Source: Roseiarcus fermentans
GTDB taxonomy: Bacteria > Pseudomonadota > Alphaproteobacteria > Rhizobiales > Beijerinckiaceae
Assembly: GCF_003315135.1 (NCBI RefSeq)
Contig: NZ_QNRK01000008.1
Coordinates: 62,001-126,000 of the forward strand
DNA: 64,000 nt
Reading direction: 5' to 3'
Numbering within the stretch: position 1 is the stretch's first letter; every line of letters begins with the position of its first letter. Both the position numbers and the translations under genes were made by a program. Below are positions 17,751-27,072 of the stretch, piece by piece. The notes beneath the pieces are model-generated. The model had not been told where the DNA came from and did no database searches. It saw nothing but the letters and a program-made list of their open reading frames with translations.

Positions 17751-17999
17751 TTGCCCGCCCGTTCGCCGTCTTCCGCCCGCCGCGCGCTGGCGCTGTCCGT
17801 CCTCGCCGCCGTGGCGCTCGCGGCCTGCGGGCGCATCGGGCCGCTCGAACCGCCGCCGGACGCGAGCGCGCAGGCCAAACCGGAGATGCCGAAGCCGGGC
17901 GAGGTGAGCAGCGACACCCTCAACCCCCAGATGAAGCCGAAAATCCCGCCGATCACGCCGCCCAATCGGCCTTTCTTTCTCGACTTCCTGCTGAAATAA
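17751..17999 (+). CDS. lptM: LptM-like (YifL) small lipoprotein
   Basis: 82 residues. A lipoprotein signal peptide ends with the lipobox LAAC at C26, followed at once by GRIGPLEPP, the hallmark of the LptM/YifL family, which helps mature the outer-membrane LPS translocon LptD. The rest is proline-rich and ends in PNRPFFLDFLLK. It is six bases upstream of lysA, the usual position of this gene in proteobacteria. The TTG start is the only suitable start; a TATAAG sequence about 30 bases upstream may be the -10 element. Confidence 0.8.
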   Translation: MPARSPSSARRALALSVLAAVALAACGRIGPLEPPPDASAQAKPEMPKPGEVSSDTLNPQMKPKIPPITPPNRPFFLDFLLK

Positions 18000-18005
18000 G
18001 GGCGC

Positions 18006-19277
18006 ATGCGTCACTTCGCCTATCGAGACGGCGTGCTCAGCGCCGAACAGGTCCCGTTGCCCGAGATCGCCCGGGCGGTCGGCACGCCGTTCTATTGCTA
18101 TTCGAGCGCCACCATCGAGCGGCATTTCCGGGTGTTCTGCGACGCCTTCGCCGGGCAGGACGCGCTCGTCGCCTATGCGATGAAGGCGAACTCGAACCAG
18201 GCGGTCCTCAAGACCCTGGCCGGGCTCGGCGCCGGGATGGACGTCGTCAGCGGGGGCGAACTGAGACGGGCGCGCGCCGCCGGCGTGCCTTCGGAAAAGA
18301 TCGTCTTCTCCGGGGTCGGCAAGACCCGGGCCGAAATGACTCTCGCGCTCGACGAGCGCATCCTGTGCTTCAACATCGAATCCGAGCCCGAACTCGAGGC
18401 CCTGTCCGAGGTCGCGGCGGCGCGCGGCGAGCGGGCGCCGATCGCGATCCGGGTCAACCCGGACGTCGACGCCAGGACGCACGCCAAGATCTCGACCGGC
18501 AAGTCGGAGAACAAGTTCGGCGTGCCGATCTCGCGCGCCCGCGAGGTGTTCGCGCGCGCCCGGACGCTTCCCGGCGTCGAAGTACACGGCGTCGACATGC
18601 ACATCGGCTCGCAGATCACGGATCTGACGCCGTTCGACGACGCGTTCGCGCTGCTCGCCGATTTCGTCGGGACCCTGCGCGCCGACGGTCATCGAATCGA
18701 CCACGTCGATCTCGGCGGCGGGCTCGGCATTCCCTACCGCGCCGACAACGATCCGCCTCCGTTCCCCGACGACTACGCCGCCATCGTGGCGCGCCATACG
18801 CGGGCGCTCGGCTGCCGGGTGATTCTCGAGCCCGGACGGCTGATCGTCGGCAACGCCGGCGTGCTGGTCGCCTCGGTGATTTTCGTCAAGACGGGCGAGG
18901 GCAAGAGCTTCGTCATCGTCGACGCGGCGATGAACGACCTCATCCGCCCGACGCTCTACGACGCCTATCACGACATTTTGCCCGTTCGCGCGCCTGCCCC
19001 GCGCGCGGGGCGGATGATCCGCGCCGACGTGGTGGGACCGGTGTGCGAGAGCGGCGACTACCTCGCGCTCGACCGCGACATCCCGGAGGTCGCCGCAGGC
19101 GACCTGATCGCGGTGATGACGGCGGGCGCCTACGGCGCGGTGCAGGCCGGAACCTACAATACCCGCCCGCTCGCGCCCGAGGTTCTGGTCAAGGGCGCGG
19201 AATTCGCAGTCGTCCGGCCGCGGCCGAGCTACGAGGAAATGATCGCGCTCGACAAACTTCCGCCTTGGTTGGCGTAA
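18006..19277 (+). CDS. lysA: Diaminopimelate decarboxylase
   Basis: PLP enzyme of fold type III making L-lysine from meso-diaminopimelate; 423 residues, normal length. The PLP lysine is in YAMKANSN near residue 60; the glycine-rich GGGLGIPY loop, the GPVCESGD cysteine motif and the C-terminal GAYGAVQAGTYNTRP segment are all present. It follows lptM by six bases and precedes a TIGR02302-type gene, an arrangement that is conserved in alphaproteobacteria. Confidence 0.97.
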   Translation: MRHFAYRDGVLSAEQVPLPEIARAVGTPFYCYSSATIERHFRVFCDAFAGQDALVAYAMKANSNQAVLKTLAGLGAGMDVVSGGELRRARAAGVPSEKIVFSGVGKTRAEMTLALDERILCFNIESEPELEALSEVAAARGERAPIAIRVNPDVDARTHAKISTGKSENKFGVPISRAREVFARARTLPGVEVHGVDMHIGSQITDLTPFDDAFALLADFVGTLRADGHRIDHVDLGGGLGIPYRADNDPPPFPDDYAAIVARHTRALGCRVILEPGRLIVGNAGVLVASVIFVKTGEGKSFVIVDAAMNDLIRPTLYDAYHDILPVRAPAPRAGRMIRADVVGPVCESGDYLALDRDIPEVAAGDLIAVMTAGAYGAVQAGTYNTRPLAPEVLVKGAEFAVVRPRPSYEEMIALDKLPPWLA

Positions 19278-19311
19278 GACTTGCTTCCTCTCTCGAACGA
19301 TCGGGACGAGC

Positions 19312-21909
19312 TTGGCCGAGGCGCATGACGACAAAAGCGACGCGGAACTGAACGGCCGGCTCGACGGCCTGTCGCGCCGCGCCGGGCGCGCGCTGCTCGT
19401 GGAGCGGGCGTGGCCCCCGGTGGTGGCGGGCGTGGGCGTCGCGATCCTGTTCCTCGCCGTCTCGTGGCTCGGCGTCTGGCTGGTCGCTCCGCGCGCGCTG
19501 CGCATCGGCGGGGTGATGCTGTTCGCGCTCGGCCTCGTCTTCGCCCTGTGGCCGCTCTTCAGACTCCGCTGGCCGGGCGCGCGCGACATCGCGGCGAGGC
19601 TCGACCGGGATTCGGGGGCGGCGCACCGGCCGGCGACCTCGCTCGGCGATTCGCTCGCCAACGGCGACGATCCGGCGACGCGCGCCCTGTGGGCGGCGCA
19701 TCAGGCCCGGCTTCGTCGCGCGGTCGAGGCGGTGCGGGTGGCGCCGCCGGCGCCCGGGCTCGCCGAGCACGACCCCTACGCTCTGCGCTTCGGCGTCGCG
19801 ATGATGGCTTTCGCCGCGGCGGTGGTGGCGGGGCCGGAACTCGCCGGACGCCTCGCCGCCGCCTTCGACTGGCGCGACGGAGCGGCGCCGGCCGCCGCCG
19901 CCGGAAGCCGGATCGACGCCTGGATCGATCCTCCGCCCTATGCCGGCCGCCCGCCGGTGGTGATCGACGTCGCTTCGGGCGCGGCGCAGACGCTGACGGC
20001 GTTCGAAGGGTCGGTCCTCGTCGTGCGGGGGGAGCCGGGCGTCGTCGAGACCAAGGTCGAGGGAGCGATCGACCCGGTCGAGGGGGAGGCGAAACCGGCG
20101 GCGCAATCGGGGGTGAAGCCGCCGTCCGAGCGGCGCTGGACGATCCGCGGCCAGGGCAGGGCGACGATCTGGCGCGGCGGGTCCAGGGCGGCCGACGTCG
20201 CATTCTCGGTCATCGCGGCCGGCGCGCCCACCATCGCGCTGACGAGCGAGCCCGAGAGCAATCTCAGCGGCTCGATGACGCTCGCCTACCGGATCGAGGA
20301 GCGCTACGGCGTGACCGGCGCGCGCGCCGATTTCGCGCTGCCGCGCGATCCGACGAAGCCCGCGCCGCGCAGCCTCGCCGAACCGCCCCAGGCCGGCCTC
20401 GAGACGCCGAACTCCGCCAACGGCGCCGGCGAGGCCCGCTCCACGCTGGACCTCTCCGAACACCCCTGGGCCGGCGCGCGCGTAACGATGACGCTCGGCG
20501 CGACCAGCGTCTCCGGCAAGACGGGCAGGAGCGCGCCGGTGGAGGTGACCCTGCCGCAACGGCCGTTCCACAATCCGCTGGCCCGCGCGCTGGTCGAGGA
20601 GCGGCGCGACCTGATCCTCGATCCCGACTTCGCGCCGCGGCGGGTCGAGGCCGCGCTGACCGGGCTTTCGGTCGCGCCGGAACTGTTCGACACGCCGGCC
20701 GGCGTCTATCTCGGCCTGAAACAGGCGAGCAACGCGCTCGACGCCGCGCATACCGACGCCGATCTCCTCGGCGTCGCCCAGTTGCTGTGGACCATGGCGC
20801 TCCAGATCGAGGACGGCGACATGACGGCGGCGCAGCGCGACCTGCGCGCGGCCGAGCAGGCGCTGCGCGAGGCGCTCAAGCGCGGCGCGAGCGACGACGA
20901 GATCAGGAAGCTGACGCAGGCCCTGCGCGAGGCGGCGCAGCGCTTCGCCGCCGAAATGGCGATGAAGGCGGAAAAGAACGGCGACCAGAGCGCGCAGGAC
21001 TCGAACCGGCAGGCGCAAAGCCTCGACAAGCTGATGGACCGCCTCGAACAGGCCGCGCGCGAGGGCGCGCGCGAGCAAGCCGAGGCGATGCTCGATCAGA
21101 TGCAGTCCATGTTCGAGAACATGCAGAGCGCCGAGAACGACCAGGAGAGCGCGGCCGAGCGCGCGCTGCAGAAGCAGATCGACGAACTCGGCAAGCTGAT
21201 GCGGGATCAGCAGGCGCTGCGCGACGACACGTTCCGCAGCGACCAGCGCGACGAGGAGCGGCGGCGCAAGGCGCGCCCGGCGCCGAACCCCGGCGCGCAA
21301 GCGGCGCCCGGCGACGACGGCCAGGCGGAGGCCGAAGAGGACGACGGCGCCAGCCGGTCCGACAAGGAGGCGAGCCCGGGCGACCAGGAACTCGCGGGGC
21401 GGCAGAAGGCGCTCGGCGACCGGCTGGCCGAGATGCAGCGCATGCTGAAGAGTCTCGGCGCCAAGGGCGAGAAGGGATTCGACGCCGCCGAAGGCGCCAT
21501 GCAGGAGGCCGAGGGCGACCTCCAGGGCGGACAGGGACAGGGCGGCGAGCCGACTCCGCGCGGGTCCAGATCAGGCAAAGGCGCCGCGGTCGACGCCCAG
21601 GGGCGGGCGATCGAGGCGCTGCGCGAGGGCGCCCAGGGGCTGCAGCAGCAGATGAACGGCTCGGGCCAGGGCGGGCAGGGCCGCTATCAGGCGCGGCGGA
21701 TGCGCCCGGGCGAGCAGCAGGGCGAGGATCCGCTCGGGCGCGGGCGCCGCCAGGGCGACATCGGCCGCAACGAGGGGCCGCTGCGCGACATGGGCAGCGT
21801 CGCCGAACGCGCCCGCAAGGTGATGGACGAACTGCGCCGCCGTCTCGCCGACCCCAATCGCTCCGAGGACGAACGCGACTACCTCGAACGGCTGATGAAG
21901 CGCGACTGA
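19312..21909 (+). CDS. TIGR02302 family (DUF4175-like) membrane protein
   Basis: 865 residues. Two hydrophobic segments near residues 35-80 and one near 160-185 anchor the N-terminus. A central region (about 290-480) has beta-rich EESNLSGSMTLAYRI-type sequence, and the C-terminal third is a highly charged, Q/E/A/R/G-rich low-complexity tract with predicted coiled coil (AEQALREALKRG, QAEAMLDQMQSMFENMQ). This matches the alphaproteobacterial TIGR02302 family, whose function is unknown. The start is TTG at 19312. It lies 34 bases after lysA, as in related genomes. Confidence 0.87.
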   Translation: MAEAHDDKSDAELNGRLDGLSRRAGRALLVERAWPPVVAGVGVAILFLAVSWLGVWLVAPRALRIGGVMLFALGLVFALWPLFRLRWPGARDIAARLDRDSGAAHRPATSLGDSLANGDDPATRALWAAHQARLRRAVEAVRVAPPAPGLAEHDPYALRFGVAMMAFAAAVVAGPELAGRLAAAFDWRDGAAPAAAAGSRIDAWIDPPPYAGRPPVVIDVASGAAQTLTAFEGSVLVVRGEPGVVETKVEGAIDPVEGEAKPAAQSGVKPPSERRWTIRGQGRATIWRGGSRAADVAFSVIAAGAPTIALTSEPESNLSGSMTLAYRIEERYGVTGARADFALPRDPTKPAPRSLAEPPQAGLETPNSANGAGEARSTLDLSEHPWAGARVTMTLGATSVSGKTGRSAPVEVTLPQRPFHNPLARALVEERRDLILDPDFAPRRVEAALTGLSVAPELFDTPAGVYLGLKQASNALDAAHTDADLLGVAQLLWTMALQIEDGDMTAAQRDLRAAEQALREALKRGASDDEIRKLTQALREAAQRFAAEMAMKAEKNGDQSAQDSNRQAQSLDKLMDRLEQAAREGAREQAEAMLDQMQSMFENMQSAENDQESAAERALQKQIDELGKLMRDQQALRDDTFRSDQRDEERRRKARPAPNPGAQAAPGDDGQAEAEEDDGASRSDKEASPGDQELAGRQKALGDRLAEMQRMLKSLGAKGEKGFDAAEGAMQEAEGDLQGGQGQGGEPTPRGSRSGKGAAVDAQGRAIEALREGAQGLQQQMNGSGQGGQGRYQARRMRPGEQQGEDPLGRGRRQGDIGRNEGPLRDMGSVAERARKVMDELRRRLADPNRSEDERDYLERLMKRD

Positions 21910-21958
21910 GGGAAAGGGCGAACCCCGACCACCGCGAATCTCGAGTCGGGACGAAGAG

Positions 21959-22058
21959 CCCTCATCCGGCGCTTCGCGCCGCCTTCCCCTCAGGGGGAAG
22001 GGCTGGCGCCCCTCTCCCTCAGGGAGAGGGTGTCGGCCGAAGGCCGACGGGTGAGGGG
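21959..22058. repeat. Composite palindromic repeat with four sub-hairpins
   Basis: An outer pair CCCTCATCCG/CGGGTGAGGG encloses a series of small hairpins: CGGCGCTTCGCGCCG, CTTCCCCTCAGGGGGAAG, CCCTCTCCCTCAGGGAGAGGG-type and GTCGGCCGAAGGCCGAC. This cruciform-like element is of a type seen in many Rhizobiales intergenic regions. It sits between two convergent genes, where it may also stop transcription. Confidence 0.7.
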
Positions 22059-22088
22059 TCGCCGGCGCCTTGCACGAAGATCTCGCCT

Positions 22089-23087
22089 CTACAGCGTCAG
22101 CCCGTGCTCCGCCGCCAGCGCCGCGAGCGGGACTTGCGGGCGCGCGCCGAGGTGCTGGATGATCTCGGCCGCGGCCAGCGCGCCGAGGCGGCCGCAGGCG
22201 GTCATGTCGAGGTTCCGCGCCAGGCCGGCCAGGAACCCGGCGGCGAACATGTCGCCCGCGCCGGTGGTGTCGACCAGCTTCTTGATCGGGAAAGCCGGCG
22301 CTTCCCACGTACCCTCGCCCTCGATCACGATGCAGCCCTTCGCCGACCGGGTCACGACGCCGAGCACCCCCTCGGCGCGCAGCGCGTCGAGCGCCTCCTC
22401 GAAATGCGGCGTCTCGTAGAGCGAGAGCAGCTCGTCGGTGTTGGCGAAGATGGTGTCGACCGTCTTCGAGCGCATGAGCTCGATGAACTCGCCGCGGAAG
22501 CGGTCGACGCAGAAGGAATCGGACAGGGTCAGCGCGACCCGGCGCCCGGCCGCGTGAGCGATCGTTCCCGCCTTCTGGAAGGCGGACTTGGCCGCCGGCC
22601 GGTCCCACATGTAGCCTTCGAGATAGACGACCTTCGCCGCGCGGACCAGGTCCTCGTCGACGTCGGCCGGCGCGAGGTAGGTGCTGGCGCCGAGATAGGT
22701 GTTCATGGTGCGCTCGCCGTCGGGCGTGACATAGACGAAGCAGCGCCCCGTCGCCGGCCCGTGCCCGGCCGGGCTCGTGTCGAACCGGACGCCGGTCGAG
22801 CGGATGTCGGCAATGAAGGCGTCCCCGAGCGGGTCGGACTTGACCTTGCCGATATAGGCGGCCGCGACGCCGAGCGAGGCGACCCCGACGATGGTGTTGG
22901 CGGCCGAGCCGCCCGACACGACGATCGGATCGACCCGGGCGGCGTAGAGCGCCTCGGCGCGGTCCTCGTCGATCAGGGTCATCGCCCCTTTCGCCATGTC
23001 CTGCGCCTCGAGATAGGCGTCGTCGGCGTGGGCGAGAATGTCGACCAGCGAATTGCCCAGGCCCAGAACCTCGATCGTCGTCGTCAT
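22089..23087 (-). CDS. PfkB-family carbohydrate kinase (adenosine kinase-like)
   Basis: 332-residue ribokinase-fold kinase. The N-terminal GLGNSLVDI, the internal GGSAANT (first PfkB signature region) and the C-terminal VDTTGAGDMFAAGFLAGL (second signature with catalytic Asp) are present. The pattern, including SPAGHGPATGRCFVYVTPDGERTMNTYLG-like substrate strand, is that of the bacterial adenosine kinases of alphaproteobacteria, producing AMP from adenosine; other nucleosides or sugars remain possible. The ATG at 23087 is preferred over an upstream start that adds 14 non-homologous residues. Confidence 0.84.
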   Translation of the reverse strand: MTTTIEVLGLGNSLVDILAHADDAYLEAQDMAKGAMTLIDEDRAEALYAARVDPIVVSGGSAANTIVGVASLGVAAAYIGKVKSDPLGDAFIADIRSTGVRFDTSPAGHGPATGRCFVYVTPDGERTMNTYLGASTYLAPADVDEDLVRAAKVVYLEGYMWDRPAAKSAFQKAGTIAHAAGRRVALTLSDSFCVDRFRGEFIELMRSKTVDTIFANTDELLSLYETPHFEEALDALRAEGVLGVVTRSAKGCIVIEGEGTWEAPAFPIKKLVDTTGAGDMFAAGFLAGLARNLDMTACGRLGALAAAEIIQHLGARPQVPLAALAAEHGLTL

Positions 23088-23419
23088 CGCCCCTCGCGTC
23101 AAAGCGCCTGCATCCGCGCGCTTTCGCACTGCCGGCGGGCGCGGTCAATTCCCGCCGCGCCGAGCGCGCCGCATCGGGCGGGGCGGGCGACGGGCGAACC
23201 GGCGGCCTCGGCGACCCGGGCGCCCAAGAGGCCAAGGCTGCAGGGCGCAGTCCGCCCGAACCACGGGGGCGTCGCCGCGCCCGATCGAACGGTCCGGCGG
23301 GCGACGGAAACGCCGCTCCGAAACCTTTGACCCGTCCGGGGGTTGGGCCGTAAACCAGACGACGCCTGGCTCCTCGTCGTGGGCGGCCGGCAGGCAGAGA
23401 CGATCAGCAGGAACCGATC
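23088..23419. promoter_or_regulatory. Gene-free divergent region upstream of the KaiC gene
   Basis: 332 bases with no convincing gene on either strand. A possible sigma-70-like promoter for the KaiC gene is TTGACC (23327-23332), 17 bases, then GTAAAC (23350-23355). A GGAAC at 23410 is followed by CGTT after only 9 bases, so it is not an EcfG promoter. Nothing else is recognised. Confidence 0.3.
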
Positions 23420-24898
23420 ATGCCGTTCATTCCCGACAAGGACCAGATCGCCCACACCGGCCTGCCCGGACTCGACGAGGTGCTGGCCGGCGGCCTGGCG
23501 GCTGGGCACGTCTATCTGCTCGAAGGAAGTCCAGGAACCGGCAAAACGACGATCGCATTGCGCTTTATTCTCGAGGGAGCAAGGCTCGGCGAGCGAGGCC
23601 TCTATATCGTCTTGTCGGAGACCGAGCAGGAATTGCGGGAGACGGCCGCTTCGCATGGTTGGACGATCGACGCCAATACCCAGATTTTTGAAGCGGTTCC
23701 CCCCGAGAGTCTGCTCGATGAAGAGCAGCAGCAAACGCTGCTGTATTCCTCGGAGCTGGAGCTCGGCGAGACAATCCGCTCGATCTTCGCGGCGTTTGAA
23801 AAGATCAACGCCGATAGAGTTGTGCTGGACAGTCTTTCAGAAATTCGCCTGCTCGCGCAGAATTCGCTTCGTTATCGGCGCCAGTTGCTTGCGATCAAAC
23901 ACTATTTTGCGCGCCGCAAAACGACCGTGCTTTTGCTCGACGATCTGACTTCCGACAGCAACGACAAGACTGTTCACAGTGTCGCCCACGGCGTCATCCA
24001 GCTCGAGGACGTGCCGACCAACTACGGCGGCGGGCGTCGGCGGCTTCGGGTGCCAAAATTCCGCGGCCGTTCCTTTCGTCTCGGCTACCATGACTATGCG
24101 ATCAGGACGGGCGGGGTCGCGGTGTTTCCCCGGCTGGTCGCCGCCGAGCACCGCACTCGATTCGACCGTTCGCAAATCTCGAGCGGCCTCGCCGAACTGG
24201 ACGCGCTTCTGGGCGGCGGGGTGGAAAAGGGATCGAGCATGCTCGTTCTCGGCCCCGCCGGCGCGGGCAAGAGCACGTTCGCCATCCAGTTCCTGGCGAA
24301 TGCCGTCCAGCGCGGCGAGAAGGCGGCCATGTTCGTGTTCGACGAGGAACTCGGCCTGCTGTTCGATCGCATGAAAAAACTGGGCGTCGATCTGGAACGG
24401 ATGCAGGCCGACGGGTCTTTAATCATCCAGCAGGTGGACGCCGCGGAGATGTCGCCCGGAGAATTCTCATGGCTCGTTCGTTCGTTGGTCGACAGCATAC
24501 AGGCGAAGACAGTCCTGGTGGATAGCCTGAACGGCTACGCAGCGGCAATGCCTGACGAAAGGGCGCTGATCCTCCACGTGCACGAGTTGCTGCAATATCT
24601 GAATCGGCAGGGCGCGAATACGTTTCTGACAGTTGCGCAGCATGGGATCGTAGGTGCGATGACAGCCCCCGTGGACATTACCTATCTTGCCGATACGGTC
24701 ATCCTGCTTCGCTATTTCGAGGCTCAGGGCCACCTCCGGCGCGCTGTCTCGGTCATCAAGAAGCGAATGGGAGGCCACGAGAAGACGATCAGGGAGTTCA
24801 GCATCACCGAGAACGGCCTCAGCCTCGGCGACCCGATCACGCGGTTCGAAGGCATCCTGAGAGGCTACCCGTCGGGGGAGGCTCCTTCCGCAATTTGA
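23420..24898 (+). CDS. KaiC-like double-domain RecA ATPase
   Basis: 492 residues with two KaiC/RAD55 domains: Walker A GSPGTGKT (36-43) and GPAGAGKS (278-285). In the second domain the segment DITYLADTVILLRY aligns with the cyanobacterial phosphosite region; the two phosphorylated positions read T421-Y422 rather than S-T. The first domain has SETEQELR near its catalytic glutamates. Cyanobacterial KaiC is the clock ATPase; non-cyanobacterial homologues often partner a histidine kinase. Here a hybrid kinase starts 15 bases downstream and no kaiB or kaiA is seen. Base composition is noticeably less GC-rich than in flanking genes. Confidence 0.9.
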   Translation: MPFIPDKDQIAHTGLPGLDEVLAGGLAAGHVYLLEGSPGTGKTTIALRFILEGARLGERGLYIVLSETEQELRETAASHGWTIDANTQIFEAVPPESLLDEEQQQTLLYSSELELGETIRSIFAAFEKINADRVVLDSLSEIRLLAQNSLRYRRQLLAIKHYFARRKTTVLLLDDLTSDSNDKTVHSVAHGVIQLEDVPTNYGGGRRRLRVPKFRGRSFRLGYHDYAIRTGGVAVFPRLVAAEHRTRFDRSQISSGLAELDALLGGGVEKGSSMLVLGPAGAGKSTFAIQFLANAVQRGEKAAMFVFDEELGLLFDRMKKLGVDLERMQADGSLIIQQVDAAEMSPGEFSWLVRSLVDSIQAKTVLVDSLNGYAAAMPDERALILHVHELLQYLNRQGANTFLTVAQHGIVGAMTAPVDITYLADTVILLRYFEAQGHLRRAVSVIKKRMGGHEKTIREFSITENGLSLGDPITRFEGILRGYPSGEAPSAI

Positions 24899-24913
24899 CC
24901 AAGCGAACTCATC

Positions 24914-26980
24914 ATGGCGAACCTCGATCCGCACAACGTCTGCGCCCTGATCTTTGCTCCGCACGGCCGCGACTCCGGCATCGCTCAGGCGCTGCTGCGG
25001 CAATCGGACATCGAGTCGTCGATCTGTCCGGACTTTGCCGCCTTCGAGCGGGCGCTTGGCGAAACGGTCAGCTTCGTCGTCGCCACAGAGGAAGCCTTGC
25101 AGTCCTGCGATCTGGGAATCGTCACGGCGCGCCTGAGAAACCAGCCGCCGTGGTCCGACCTGCCAATCGTCGTGCTGACGCAACGCCGGTTCGACGCCGA
25201 GCCGGGTCCCGGCACGGAGCGACTGGCGAACATCCTGGGCAATCTCACATTCCTAGAGCGGCCATTTCGGGCGGCGACGTTCAAGAGCGTCGCCCGCACC
25301 GCCTACAAGGCGCGTCAAAGGCAGTTCGAAGCGCGGACGCGAATCGAGGAATTGCGCGAGGGCGAGGAACGGCTGCGAATGGCGCTGATCGCCGGTCGGC
25401 TCGGATCGTGGGAGTTGCGTCTGCCGGGGCGCGCGCTCATCGCCGGCGAGAGTTGCAGAGCCGTCCTGGGACTCGAATCCGAGGGGCCGCTTTCGGCCGA
25501 CGATCTGCTGGCGGTCGTCGATCGCGACGATCGAGGACGCGTCGCGCAGGCGTTCCGCGCCGCCATCGAAACCGGGGACGACCTGGCGATCGAATATCGG
25601 CGCGTATCGGGCGAGCGTCACCATTGGGCGGAATTGCGGGCCCGGCTGGCGCGCGACCGTAACGGGGGTTCGCGGCTGGTCGGCGTCGCGTCCGACATCA
25701 CCGTTCGAAAACAAGCGGAAACCGTGCTTCGGCAGGTCAACGAAACGCTCGAGCGACGCGTTTCCGAGCGGACGGCGCAACTCGAGCAGGCGCACGCGGC
25801 CGTGGTCGCCGAGATGGAGCAGCGCCGGCGCGCCGAAGCGCAGTTGCGGCAATCCCAGAAGATGGAGGCCATCGGTCAACTGACTGGCGGACTGGCGCAT
25901 GATTTCAACAATCTGCTGACGGCGATCATGAGCAACCTGGAGCTGCTGCAAAAGAAGTGTTCGGGCGACGATCCGACCTTCCGGCGCCTCGTCGAGGGGG
26001 CGATGCAGGGAGCGCGGCGCGGGGCTTCCGTCACCCAGCGGTTGCTGGCTTTTGCCCGCCAGCAGACCCTCGAGCTCGAGCCGCGGAATCTGCGTGAGCT
26101 GATCCAGGGAATGACCGATCTGATCGAACGCTCGATCGGCCCGCAAATCGAGCTGCGACTCGACTATCCGCCGACGCCGCCGGTCGCCCTCGTCGACGCG
26201 AACCAGATCGAACTCGCAGTGCTCAACCTCGTGCTCAACGCGCGGGACGCCATGCCCGGAGGCGGCGTGCTGACGATCAGCGTGTCGGAGCCGACAGCCG
26301 AAAGCGGCGATGAACTGGCGGCCGGGCGCTACGTTCGACTGACGGTCAGCGACACCGGGCACGGGATGAGCGCGGAGACGCTCGCCAAGGCTGTCGATCC
26401 GTTCTTTTCCACCAAGGGGGTCGGCAAAGGCACCGGCCTCGGCCTGTCGATGGTGCATGGCCTGGCCGTTCAGCTCAAGGGCGCGTTGAGAATTTTCAGC
26501 GAAGTCGACCGCGGGACGAGAGCCGAGCTTTGGCTTCCCGAAAGCAGCGCCGCCGGCAGGACGGCGACGCCCTGCGTGTCCGGCGAGGAGCGGACGGAAT
26601 CGGACAAAATCCGCATACTGGTCGTCGATGACGACTCGTTGATCGCGAGCAGCACGGCCGACATGCTGATGGATCTCGGCCACTCCGTGATCGAGGCTGG
26701 TTCCGGGGCTCAGGCGCTCGACATCTTGGAAGGCGACGAGGACATCGATCTCCTGTTCACCGACTACTCCATGCCGAAAATGAATGGAGTCGAGCTCGCA
26801 AAGGCGGCGTTGGGGGTACGGCCGCGTCTCGCGGTCGTCATGGCCACCGGGTACGCGGATCTGCCGGAGTTTTCCCAACTCTCGTTCGGGCGGATCAACA
26901 AGCCGTATCTCCAGTCTCAACTCGCGGCGGAAATCGCCCGGGCGCTCAATGCGCAGCGCGGGCGCGTCCGAGAAGCGTGA
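24914..26980 (+). CDS. Hybrid sensor histidine kinase (partner of KaiC)
   Basis: 688 residues. Order: a receiver-like N-terminal domain (about 10-125) in which the phosphoacceptor region reads FVVATEEAL, with no usable Asp; a PAS domain (about 150-270, ending DITVRKQAE); a coiled coil; HisKA with H329 in GLAHDFNN; HATPase with [10 protein letters not shown] and [10 protein letters not shown]; and a C-terminal receiver with D617 in [10 protein letters not shown]. No membrane segment, so it is cytoplasmic. It follows the KaiC gene by 15 bases and should be co-transcribed, suggesting that KaiC state gates the kinase. Confidence 0.9.
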   Translation: MANLDPHNVCALIFAPHGRDSGIAQALLRQSDIESSICPDFAAFERALGETVSFVVATEEALQSCDLGIVTARLRNQPPWSDLPIVVLTQRRFDAEPGPGTERLANILGNLTFLERPFRAATFKSVARTAYKARQRQFEARTRIEELREGEERLRMALIAGRLGSWELRLPGRALIAGESCRAVLGLESEGPLSADDLLAVVDRDDRGRVAQAFRAAIETGDDLAIEYRRVSGERHHWAELRARLARDRNGGSRLVGVASDITVRKQAETVLRQVNETLERRVSERTAQLEQAHAAVVAEMEQRRRAEAQLRQSQKMEAIGQLTGGLAHDFNNLLTAIMSNLELLQKKCSGDDPTFRRLVEGAMQGARRGASVTQRLLAFARQQTLELEPRNLRELIQGMTDLIERSIGPQIELRLDYPPTPPVALVDANQIELAVLNLVLNARDAMPGGGVLTISVSEPTAESGDELAAGRYVRLTVSDTGHGMSAETLAKAVDPFFSTKGVGKGTGLGLSMVHGLAVQLKGALRIFSEVDRGTRAELWLPESSAAGRTATPCVSGEERTESDKIRILVVDDDSLIASSTADMLMDLGHSVIEAGSGAQALDILEGDEDIDLLFTDYSMPKMNGVELAKAALGVRPRLAVVMATGYADLPEFSQLSFGRINKPYLQSQLAAEIARALNAQRGRVREA

Positions 26981-27072
26981 AATCCTCGGTCGAGCGCTCG
27001 GCGCGGTCGGGCGTGGGCGACGCGCCCGATGCCGCACCGCGACGACAGCGGCCCAGCCGCCTGCCCGCCTGA

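Noticed and set aside
19410-23330. 1306-codon plus-strand frame over lysA-linked and PfkB genes
   Set aside because: It overlaps the TIGR02302 gene in another frame and runs antisense through the PfkB gene; composition is arginine-rich noise.
23410-23427. GGAAC followed by CGTT before the KaiC gene
   Set aside because: The spacing is only 9 bases, not 16-17, and CGTT lies inside the coding sequence.
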